Shown here: positions 45,558-53,227 of the stretch, in pieces | Layout: every line of letters starts with the position of its first letter | Numbering within the stretch: position 1 is the stretch's first letter | Assembly: GCA_963847715.1 (NCBI GenBank) | Contig: CAWKAZ010000012.1 | Coordinates: 434,001 to 498,000, forward strand | Length of the DNA: 64,000 nucleotides | Source: Acidiflorens sp963847715 | GTDB lineage: Bacteria > Acidobacteriota > Terriglobia > Terriglobales > Acidobacteriaceae | Direction: 5' to 3' | Notes under the pieces: generated by a model | Database searches by the model: none | What the model saw: only the letters and a program-made list of their open reading frames with translations | What the model was told of the DNA's origin: nothing | Position numbers and translations under genes: made by a program

Positions 45558-48156
45558 ATGCCCGAAAATCCTAATCGTGCCGAAGTCGCCCGCCGCGTTG
45601 AAAAGGCGGAAAAGCTATTGCAGAAGGGCAAGACGGCCGACGCACTCGCGGAATACCTCCAAATCCTCGAAAGCGATCCTCAAAATGACAACGTGCGGCA
45701 GATGGCCGCCGATTTGTGTCTCTCCTTAAACAAAGGAGCACAGGCAGTGAAGCTGCTAGGCGAGTTGTTCGAGCGCCAGGTGGCGGCGATGGAAGCGACT
45801 CGAGCCAGCCTTACCTACAAGAAACTGGCGCGCTACACGAATCCTACGTGGGAGCAGAAAGTACGCTTCGGCCAACTGCTGGAGCATTCGAATAAAAAGC
45901 TGGCGATCGGAACCTACGAAAATGCCCTGGAAGACTTGCAGCGTCAGGGCAAAAAAGAAGAAGCATTGCTGGTGCTGCGCCGGATCGTTGGTCTGGAGAA
46001 TTCACAAGCCAACCATCTTGCGGGTAGCGGAGTTATCCGCCGAACTCGGCGAGCACGTGATGGCATCGCAGTCGTTTTTGCAACTAGCCGAACTGAGCGA
46101 AGCATCGGGCGCCGACGCCAGCCAATGGTTCGAGCGCGCCTACACAGAGAATCCATCCGACGCCAAGATCGCGCTGGCGTACGGCAAGAGTCTGCTCTCG
46201 CGCGGCGAAGCGGGTGCAGCAATTTTTATTTTCGAACCGCTGGTGCAGTCTGGCGATGCGTCGCTCGACCTGCGCGATTTATACGCCCAGGCGCTGTTGT
46301 CCGCAGACCGGTGCATCGACAGCGAGCCCTTGATCTGGCAATTGTTCGAGCAGAATCCGGCGCGCATGCACCAGGTGGTGACGCTGATCGGGAAAATGAT
46401 CGACTCCGAACTGGATGCCGAAGCAGTGGCCCTGGCGCGCAAACTGGAAGCTTTCCAGCGGCGGCGCGGAGAGCGGCGGTCGTTCATCACCACCATGCAG
46501 GAGTTGCTAGGGTCCCACCGTCCCTCGGCGGAAATGCTTGAATTTCTGGCGGAACTCTTCAATGCGTCGAACCGCGAAACCGATTATGCGCAGGCTTTGC
46601 TGAAATTATTCGATCTGTACTGCACGAAACACGATTACCAGAAAGCAGGCGAGTGCCTCGACCGCGCGGCTGAGGTCGATCCTTACGAGCCGGGCCATCA
46701 AAAACGGCTGGAAGCGCTGCGCGGCAAAATCGACGATCAGCGTTTTAACGTAATCGCGTCGCGTTTTACGACGGTCAAGAAGGAAGCGCAGACGGTCAAA
46801 GTCGAAGAACCGACACTCGGAGCGGCCGCTCTGCAGGACCTGATGTTACAGGCCGAAATTCTGGTGCAGTATGGGATGCGTTCGAAGGCCATCGAGCGTC
46901 TGCAACGTATCCAGGAATTATTTCCCCGCGAAGAGGAACGCAATCAGGATTTGCAGCGGCTTTACATTGCAGCCGGCATCGAGCCGCAGTATGCGAAATC
47001 GGCGTCCGCACCTGCACCGCCTCAGGCAACCCCGGCCTCAAGCGCCGCCAACAACGATCAACCTGCTCCTGCAGCTGCGCCCACTCCCGCGGCACTCGCC
47101 GCCAGTGACGCGGCGGATGTCAGCAGCCTGGCCAGAGTCGCAGAAATCACGCGCAAGCTTTACCACCAGGGCAACGCCGAAGGCGTACTGAAGACGGCTG
47201 CGAACGAAATTGGAGCGAACTGGAAAACCGCGCGCTGTATCGCCGCTCTCCGCAAACCGGGACTGCCTCCTTCGAGTGTGCAGGAGTATCACGCGGACGG
47301 CCTGATTCCGGCAAGTTCAGCAGCGCTCGTCAGCCTGGTGGAAACGCTGCAGGATCTGGCCGTCGCACGAGGTACCGTGACGGTGGGCGATGCCAGCAAT
47401 GCTCCGGAGTTGATGGGTGTTCGCCAGGCCGTGGAAGAATTGCAGATCGAATCCATCATGGCGCTGCCGCTGACCGAGGGCAACGATCAGATCGGCGTGC
47501 TGATTCTGACCCAGAACACGGGACGCGTCTGGCAGGCAGCGGAAGTTCTCGTGATTCGCACTCTGAGCGACCAGGTATTGATCGCGCTCAACAACGCTGG
47601 CCTTCGGCGGTTGGTAAAGAATCTCTCCGTGACCGACGAAAAGTCTGGCCTACTGAAGCGAGCGTCATATCTGGATTTGCTGCAGGCGGAAACGCGGCGC
47701 GGGTTGCAGCAGGGGACAGCAGTGACCATCCTCCTCATGCAATTTGGACGGCGCAGCGCGCTGATCAAGGAATATGGCGAGCAAGCCGTGACGGCGGTGA
47801 TGGAGCAGATCGGGCAATTGTTCTCGGCGAATATCCGGACCAACGATCTGGCGTTTCGCTATGAGGCGACCACCGTTGCGCTCGTGCTCGGCGATACTGG
47901 AGAAAAGGAAGCGCTCCTCGCAGTCGAGAAGCTGAAACGTCTGTTGGCCGAAGTCCGCTTCCCCGGCAAGGACAAGACCGTCGAATTCAGCGCCGGACTG
48001 GCGCAGGCAGTGATGCGCCAGCATTTCGATCCGGTCGACATTGTCACCGAAGTTGCCAACCGCGCCGACCACGCGCTGGAACAGGCGATGACCCAAGGCA
48101 ACGGAAAAATTGTGAGCCAGGCACCGCAGTTCGCCGCATCGGCGGCGGTCGCCTAG
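45558..48156 (+). CDS. TPR-GAF-degenerate GGDEF protein (one-base frameshift)
   Basis: ATG at 45558 opens KAEKLLQKGKTADALAEYLQ, the first of many TPR-like helices reaching to about residue 480. A base too many near 46018 breaks it; removed, QANHL continues as RVAELSAELGEHVMASQSFL, and the total is 865 residues in 866 codons. A Pro/Ala-rich linker (about 475-510) leads to a GAF-like part (LVETLQDLAVARGTVTVGDA), then VTDEKSGLLKRASYLDLLQAE, which matches the GGDEF start. But the active loop reads FRYEATTVALVLGD where GG(D/E)EF is required, so it cannot make cyclic di-GMP and may bind partners or c-di-GMP instead. No signal peptide is present. Confidence 0.78.
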
Positions 48157-48234
48157 GCCTTTCACCGCCGAGACGCCGAGTGAGCCGAGAAGTTCCAAAT
48201 TCCTAAACGCACAAAGCGCATTCGTAAGCCGTCC

Positions 48235-48314
48235 GGCGAATAGCGAATAGCGAACGACGATCGACTAGCGACTAGCGACCAACGACGAACGACGAACGAC
48301 GAACGACTAACGAC
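48235..48314. repeat. ACGAC-type tandem low-complexity repeat
   Basis: Units such as GAATAGC, GACTAGC and GAACGACGAACGAC run in tandem just upstream of the thiolase gene. The same AACGACCAACGAC word recurs at 56342, 61216 and 63171. Confidence 0.75.
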
Positions 48315-48351
48315 CCCGCTTCTCTCCCTCCTGTTAAACTCACAAGAAACT

Positions 48352-49551
48352 ATGTTGAAACCAGGAGACATTGCCATCGTCAGCGGGGCACGCACGCCCT
48401 TCGGACGCTATTGCGGAAAAATCAAGGACTACACGGCGCAGGAACTGGGCGCGATCGCCTCAACCGCCGCCATTGAGCGCGCCGGCGTCGACACAAAAGA
48501 ATTCGATCACGTCGTATTTGGCAACGCACAACAAACTACCGGCGACGCGCTTTACGGCGCACGGCATGTCGGGTTGCGCGCGGGATTGCCGATTGAAACG
48601 CCCGCATTGACTGTGAACCGCCTCTGCGGATCGGGCATGCAGGCGATTGTCAGCGCCGCGCAGATGATTCAGACCGACGAAGCGAAAGTAGTGCTGGCGG
48701 GCGGCATGGAAGCCATGTCGCAGGCGCCGTTTTCGATCCGCGGACGCGACGGCTTCACCTTGGTCCCGGGCGGGAAACTCGAAGACTCGCTCATGGTCGC
48801 CCTGCTCGATTCCTATTGCGGCATGCAGATGGCTGCCACCGCCGAGCGTTACGGAGAGCAGCAGGGAATCACCCGCCAGGCGCAGGACGAACTCGCGCTC
48901 CGCTCGCAACAAAACGCCGATGGCGCCTACAAAGATGGACGCATTCAGGAAGAGCTGACTCCAGTTCCGCTACGAAATTCCAAAGGCGAAGCCACCGGCG
49001 AGCAGTTGACCGAAGACGATCACCGGCGTCCACAAACGACGATGGAAGGCCTGGCCAAGCTGCGGGCCTCATTCGGAAAAAATGGCACCGTCACCGCCGG
49101 AAACGCGAGCGGCATCGTCGATGGCGCAGCGGCCGTAGTCGTGATGTCGCTCGAGCAAGCTCAGAAACGAAATCTCACTCCGCTAGGACGAATCGTGAAT
49201 TGGGGAGTTGCGGGCGTCGATCCGAAGATTATGGGGAGCGGTCCGGTTCCGGCGACGAAGATTGCCCTGCAGCGCGCCGGGCTGACATTGGATTACATCG
49301 ACTTGATCGAAGTGAACGAAGCCTTCGCTGCGCAGTATCTAGCGGTCGAGAAAGAACTGGGCCTCGATCGCGAAAGAGTAAACGTGAACGGTGGTGCGAT
49401 CGCTTTGGGCCATCCACTGGGAGCGACCGGCACGCGGTTGGTGATCACGCTGCTCCACGAACTGCGCCGCCGCAAAAAGAAGTACGGCCTGGCAACGGCG
49501 TGCATTGGCGGAGGGCAGGGGATTGCTATGGTGGTGGAGAGCTTTCAGTAA
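48352..49551 (+). CDS. Acetyl-CoA acetyltransferase (thiolase)
   Basis: The 399-residue thiolase shows the acylated Cys in TVNRLCGSGMQAIVSAAQM (about residue 88) and the second active site GGAIALGHPLGATGTR (His) and ATACIGGGQGIAMV (Cys). It condenses two acetyl-CoA into acetoacetyl-CoA or cleaves it. With hydroxyacyl-CoA dehydrogenase and crotonase genes downstream it fits butyrate/polyhydroxybutyrate-type or fatty acid metabolism. ATG at 48352 follows the ACGAC repeat; there is no clear SD. The specific chain length is not fixed by sequence. Confidence 0.93.
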   Translation: MLKPGDIAIVSGARTPFGRYCGKIKDYTAQELGAIASTAAIERAGVDTKEFDHVVFGNAQQTTGDALYGARHVGLRAGLPIETPALTVNRLCGSGMQAIVSAAQMIQTDEAKVVLAGGMEAMSQAPFSIRGRDGFTLVPGGKLEDSLMVALLDSYCGMQMAATAERYGEQQGITRQAQDELALRSQQNADGAYKDGRIQEELTPVPLRNSKGEATGEQLTEDDHRRPQTTMEGLAKLRASFGKNGTVTAGNASGIVDGAAAVVVMSLEQAQKRNLTPLGRIVNWGVAGVDPKIMGSGPVPATKIALQRAGLTLDYIDLIEVNEAFAAQYLAVEKELGLDRERVNVNGGAIALGHPLGATGTRLVITLLHELRRRKKKYGLATACIGGGQGIAMVVESFQ

Positions 49552-49584
49552 GGTCATTTTCAACACTGAGTCAGGAGAAAAGCA

Positions 49585-50154
49585 GTGATCCGATACGCTG
49601 TGGCATTTGGGATAGCTGGCCTCACGATTCTCGGTGTTATGGCGACGGGGACAACCGGCTCACAGATTTATCGCAACGAGCAATTTGGCATAGTTCTTCC
49701 TGTTCCCGACGGTACAGTGCTTTGCCCGCAACTTACCGGACTCGATCACGGCCCGGTGATTCTGCTTGGAAACAGTGACGTCAAATCATGCATGAATCCA
49801 GATCATCGGTCCATAGGTGTCTTCGCCGGGTACAATGCCGCCGATGTGACAAAGCATTTGGCCGATTACATGAAGTGGGAATGCGAGAATGCAGAGAAGC
49901 GGCCTTGCGAACAGCCTCCGAGTGACCTCAAGGTCCCCGGTCTACATAGCATGGCCGCCAGAGTTAACGACCCCAATGGCCGGATAGAGATTCTGGTAGT
50001 TACTCAGGCTGGCAAGCCGGACCCGGATTTCGACCCGACGGTCCCCTCCGTCAACTACGACTTGAGGCTACGCACCAGATCAGAACACATGGAAGCGGAC
50101 TTGACGGTCTTTCGTCATGTACTTCAAACGATTCGACTATCTCCTCCTTCCTAA
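49585..50154 (+). CDS. Secreted or membrane-anchored protein of unknown function
   Basis: A GTG at 49585, preceded by CAGGAGAAAAGCA, gives 189 residues with an N-terminal hydrophobic segment (MIRYAVAFGIAGLTILGVMA). Four cysteines lie in the mature part (TVLCPQLTG, VKSCMNPD, WECENAEKRPCEQ), which could form two disulphides. I do not recognise the family. It sits between thiolase and hydroxyacyl-CoA dehydrogenase genes on the same strand, but its exported nature argues against a part in that pathway. Confidence 0.65.
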   Translation: MIRYAVAFGIAGLTILGVMATGTTGSQIYRNEQFGIVLPVPDGTVLCPQLTGLDHGPVILLGNSDVKSCMNPDHRSIGVFAGYNAADVTKHLADYMKWECENAEKRPCEQPPSDLKVPGLHSMAARVNDPNGRIEILVVTQAGKPDPDFDPTVPSVNYDLRLRTRSEHMEADLTVFRHVLQTIRLSPPS

Positions 50155-50176
50155 GTGAGGACGCAAAGGGTGACAA

Positions 50177-51070
50177 ATGGAAATCAAAAAAGTCGGCGTT
50201 CTAGGTTGTGGCCTGATGGGTTCCGGCATCGCACAGGTCTGTGCGACTGCCGGATTCGACGTCACCGTGCTCGAAGTCGAGCAGAAGCTTCTCGACAAGG
50301 GCTTTGCCGGGATTGAGAAGTCGCTGGCGAAGTTTGCCGAGCGCGGTCCTGAAAAAGGCGGCATCACTCCGCAACAAAAAGACGAGATACGCGCGCGCCT
50401 CAAGGGCACCACGGACCGCGAAGGCCTGGCCGATTGCGACATTGTCATCGAGGCCATCATCGAGAATGTCGAGGAAAAGAAGAAGATGTACGAATCGCTC
50501 GATGGCGTCGTAAAGAAAGACGCGATCTTTGCTTCGAATACTTCTTCCATCTCGGTGACCGAGCTTTTGACGGCCGTGAAGCGTCCCGAAAGATTTATCG
50601 GGCTGCATTTCTTCAACCCCGTGCCGCTCATGAAATTGGTGGAGGTGGTGAAGACCATTGCCACCGCTCCGGCCGTCTACGACGCGGCCTACGAGTTCGC
50701 GAAGAAGCTGGGCAAGGTTCCGGTGCGTACTTCCGACAAGACAGGATTCATCGTAAACCGGCTGCTGGTGCCGTATCTGCTGGACGCGATCCGCGCATAT
50801 GAAGAGGGCGTAGGCTCGATCGAAGACATCGATAACGCGATGAAACTCGGCTGCGGCTATCCGATGGGCCCGTTCACGCTGCTCGATTTTGTCGGCCTCG
50901 ATACGACTTACTACATCACCCACGTGATGTATGACGAGTTCAAAGAGCGCCGCTTCGCATCGCCTCCGCTGCTGAAGCGACTGGTGATGGCGGGCTGGTA
51001 TGGACGCAAGTCGGGCAAAGGGTTCTATGATTATTCGAACCCGGCGAACCCGGTGGCAGGGACGTTTTAG
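50177..51070 (+). CDS. 3-hydroxybutyryl-CoA dehydrogenase
   Basis: The 297-residue protein has the NAD-binding Rossmann start KVGVLGCGLMGSGIAQVCATAG and a conserved middle (FASNTSSISVTELLTAVKRP, FIGLHFFNPVPLMKLVEVVK) with the catalytic His in LHFFNPVP and Glu in KLVEVV. The C-terminal helical domain has DKTGFIVNRLLVPYL and MGPFTLLDFVGLDT. It oxidises 3-hydroxyacyl-CoA to the keto form or reverses it. The SD is TGACAAATGG-like and weak. It belongs to the same acyl-CoA cluster as thiolase and crotonase. Confidence 0.93.
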   Translation: MEIKKVGVLGCGLMGSGIAQVCATAGFDVTVLEVEQKLLDKGFAGIEKSLAKFAERGPEKGGITPQQKDEIRARLKGTTDREGLADCDIVIEAIIENVEEKKKMYESLDGVVKKDAIFASNTSSISVTELLTAVKRPERFIGLHFFNPVPLMKLVEVVKTIATAPAVYDAAYEFAKKLGKVPVRTSDKTGFIVNRLLVPYLLDAIRAYEEGVGSIEDIDNAMKLGCGYPMGPFTLLDFVGLDTTYYITHVMYDEFKERRFASPPLLKRLVMAGWYGRKSGKGFYDYSNPANPVAGTF

Positions 51071-51077
51071 AATCCAC

Positions 51078-51143
51078 CACGGAGGCACGGAGAGAACCAA
51101 AAGAAATGTATTTGGGGTTCTCCGAGTCTCTGTGTCTCCGTGC
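51078..51143. repeat. Inverted repeat of the CACGGAGGCACGGAG type
   Basis: The left arm CACGGAGGCACGGAGAGAAC and the right arm GGTTCTCCGAGTCTCTGTGT with CTCCGTG pair imperfectly around an A/T-rich loop. It fills the gap between the hydroxyacyl-CoA dehydrogenase and crotonase genes. Confidence 0.75.
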
Positions 51144-51175
51144 TAGGTTTTGATTGTTGTAAGAGCTGGAAAAAC

Positions 51176-51958
51176 ATGACCTACGAAAACATACTCCTCG
51201 AAAAGAAAAACTCAATCGCGTACGTCACCATCAACCGACCCAAAGTGCTCAACGCGCTCAACACGGCCACCATGGAAGAGTTGCGCGCGGCTTTTCATGA
51301 CATCAAGAACGATGCCGGCATCCGCGTGGTGATTCTGACTGGCTCGGGGGAGAAGGCGTTCGTGGCCGGAGCCGATATCAGCGAACTCGCGAAGCAGGAC
51401 GCCGTCAGCGGCAAGATGTACGCGCATCGCGGCCAGAGCGTCCTCAACCTGATCGAAAACCTGGGCAAGCCGGTCATTGCCTGCATCAATGGATTTGCGC
51501 TCGGCGGCGGATGCGAACTGGCTCTCGCGTGCACCATGCGTCTTGCCAGCGATAACGCGAAGCTCGGGCAGCCCGAGGTGAAGCTCGGAATTATCCCAGG
51601 CTACGGCGGATCGCAGCGGCTGCCACGCCTCGTAGGCAAGGGCTTGGCGATGCAGCATATTTTAGCTGGGGAAATGATCACAGCGCAGGAAGCGCACCGC
51701 ATCGGTCTGGTGAACGAAGTGACCGCGGCCTCCGAATTGATTCCGCGCGCGGAAGCAATCGCCGCGAAGATCATCGCCAATGCTCCGCTGGCCGTGCAAT
51801 ATGCGATGGAGGCCGTCAACAAAGGGATGGAGATGACGCTCGCAGAGGGCTTGTTTCTCGAGGCGTCGCTGTTTGGCGTTAGCTGTTCCACCGAAGATAA
51901 GAAAGAGGGAACCGCAGCGTTTCTGGAAAAGCGGACTGCCCAATTCAAGGGCAAGTAA
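51176..51958 (+). CDS. Enoyl-CoA hydratase (crotonase family)
   Basis: From ATG at 51176 (in-frame with a longer frame that starts in the repeat) the 260-residue protein shows the crotonase fold: AYVTINRPKVLNALNTATME, the oxyanion-hole/active-site stretch AFVAGADISELAK, GFALGGGCELALACTMR and GQPEVKLGIIPGYGGSQRLPR. Glu residues at the two usual sites (CEL and GQPEV) are present. It hydrates enoyl-CoA to 3-hydroxyacyl-CoA. A C-terminal FLEKRTAQFKGK ends it in the usual way. Confidence 0.93.
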   Translation: MTYENILLEKKNSIAYVTINRPKVLNALNTATMEELRAAFHDIKNDAGIRVVILTGSGEKAFVAGADISELAKQDAVSGKMYAHRGQSVLNLIENLGKPVIACINGFALGGGCELALACTMRLASDNAKLGQPEVKLGIIPGYGGSQRLPRLVGKGLAMQHILAGEMITAQEAHRIGLVNEVTAASELIPRAEAIAAKIIANAPLAVQYAMEAVNKGMEMTLAEGLFLEASLFGVSCSTEDKKEGTAAFLEKRTAQFKGK

Positions 51959-51971
51959 GTCAACTCTAGGG

Positions 51972-51995
51972 TAGAGATCGGGGCTTGCCCCGTCT
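51972..51995. repeat. Hairpin repeat of the GTAGAGA...CTTGCC type
   Basis: GTAGAGATCGGGGC and GCCCCG around TT form a hairpin related to those at 15543 and 56820. It lies between the crotonase gene and ribH. Confidence 0.6.
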
Positions 51996-52645
51996 TGCAG
52001 GCAGCGGTAAACGTAGCCAGCGGTCCCTCCGAAGAGCAACGCGCCTCGTTAAATCAGACACGGAGAAACAGTACGAAAGCGAAAATAAAGATTGAGCGGC
52101 CTCCTGACCCGGCAGTCCCAGCGACTGAAGGCACGCTTAGCGCTGTTGACAAGCGCTTTGCCATCGTCGTCTCCCGCTTCAATGCCTTCATCACCGAACG
52201 GTTGTTTCAAAGCGCTTACGACGGCCTGCTGCGCTCGGGAGCTAAAAAAAACGACATTGCGCTGGTGCGCGTCCCGGGCGCGTTTGAGATTCCCTTAGCC
52301 GCTCGCACTCTCGCTCAGACGAAAAAGTACGACGCGATCCTCTGCATCGGCTGTCTGCTCCGTGGCGATACGGCGCATTATGACGTCATCGTCAACGAAG
52401 TCACGCGCGGCATCGGACAGTCAGCGCAAGAGACTGGCGTGCCGCACGCATTTGGAGTCCTCACCTGCGAGACGCTGGAGCAAGCCATCGACCGCGCTGG
52501 TCTAAAGATGGGTAACAAGGGACTCGAAGCTGCGCTAGCGGCGATCGAGATGGCGAATCTGAAAAAAGCTGTCAGCTGTCAGCTCTCAGCTGTCAGGAAA
52601 AGCAAAGCAAGACCAACCTCTGCGAAAAGCAAACGCCGTTCCTGA
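51995..52645 (+). CDS. ribH: 6,7-dimethyl-8-ribityllumazine synthase
   Basis: The core VDKRFAIVVSRFNAFITERL, ALVRVPGAFEIPLAARTL, DAILCIGCLLRGDTAHYDVI and PHAFGVLTCETLEQAIDRAG is lumazine synthase, the penultimate riboflavin step. The listed start, TTG at 51995, lies in a hairpin repeat and has no SD. A likelier start is the in-frame ACG at 52073, placed right after GGAGAAACAGT, where an ATG is expected; it would give a 190-residue protein. The C-terminal tail after AIEMANLKK is encoded partly by an AGCTGTCAGCTCTCAG repeat (VSCQLSAVRKS). nusB follows, the common ribH-nusB order. Confidence 0.85.
   Translation: MQAAVNVASGPSEEQRASLNQTRRNSTKAKIKIERPPDPAVPATEGTLSAVDKRFAIVVSRFNAFITERLFQSAYDGLLRSGAKKNDIALVRVPGAFEIPLAARTLAQTKKYDAILCIGCLLRGDTAHYDVIVNEVTRGIGQSAQETGVPHAFGVLTCETLEQAIDRAGLKMGNKGLEAALAAIEMANLKKAVSCQLSAVRKSKARPTSAKSKRRS
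52567..52597. repeat. AGCTGTCAGCTCTCAG repeat inside the ribH 3' end
   Basis: The sequence runs through four AGCTGTC/AGCTCTC units in the ribH frame. A related copy, partly in the inverse sense, is at 52711-52736 before nusB. Confidence 0.8.
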
Positions 52646-52710
52646 CCTGCAATCTTCCACAACGCAAGTGTCCTGTAGACTGTTGTCAGCTTCACCACGT
52701 TTGAGCTTTT

Positions 52711-52736
52711 ACTGAGAACTGACAACTGAGAACTGA
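52711..52736. repeat. ACTGAGAACTGACAACTGAG repeat before nusB
   Basis: Units ACTGAGA and ACTGACA alternate directly upstream of the nusB start codon. Related stretches are at 53153 and 57369. Confidence 0.8.
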
Positions 52737-52738
52737 TT

Positions 52739-53149
52739 TTGGGTACCCGCCGCAAATCCCGCGAGCTTGTTCTGCAGATGCTCTTCCAGTACGACATGGG
52801 CAAGCAGACGCCGGAGCTTGTCCGGAAAACGTTCTGGGCCGAGCGGAGCAATGTGGAAGACGAGGTGCGCGGTTTTGCTGACGATTTGTTTCGCGTGGCC
52901 AGCGAGCGGATGGAAGAAATCGACGGGCTGATCGGGAAGCACACGCAGCATTGGCGAATGGATCGGATGGCGACGGTCGATCGAAATGTGTTGCGGGCAG
53001 CGGTGGCGGAGTTTCTGGCCTATCCGGAGACGCCGCGCGCGGTGGTCATCAATGAAGCGCTCGAAATCGCGCGGAAGTTTTCCTCGCCTGAGTCGGTGCA
53101 GTTTATTAACGGCGTACTCGACAGCGTGGGGAAAGAAGTCGGGCCCTAA
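52739..53149 (+). CDS. nusB: Transcription antitermination factor NusB
   Basis: The 136-residue helical protein shows RRKSRELVLQMLFQYDMGKQ at the start, WRMDRMATVDRNVLRAAVAEFL and AVVINEALEIARKFSSPESVQFINGVLDSV at the end, all typical NusB. It joins NusE (S10), encoded by rpsJ at 60885, to bind boxA RNA in rRNA operons. The TTG at 52739 is the first possible start, directly after an ACTGA repeat; no SD is visible, so the true start could be a few codons away. Confidence 0.92.
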   Translation: MGTRRKSRELVLQMLFQYDMGKQTPELVRKTFWAERSNVEDEVRGFADDLFRVASERMEEIDGLIGKHTQHWRMDRMATVDRNVLRAAVAEFLAYPETPRAVVINEALEIARKFSSPESVQFINGVLDSVGKEVGP

Positions 53150-53152
53150 GTA

Positions 53153-53184
53153 CAGCTGTCAGCTCTCGATTGTCAGTTCTCAGT
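53153..53184. repeat. CAGCTGTCAGCTCTCGATTG repeat after nusB
   Basis: CAGCTGTCAGCTCT runs into TGTCAGTTCTCAG, the same family as 52567 and 52711. It follows the nusB stop by 3 nt. Confidence 0.75.
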
Positions 53185-53227
53185 AACCCCTCAGCTGCGC
53201 GTTCTTCCGCTTATCTCCAATTTCTGA

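Noticed and set aside
48235..48314. CRISPR array
   Set aside because: The units are 7-8 bases with no unique spacers; this is tandem low-complexity sequence, and no cas gene is near.
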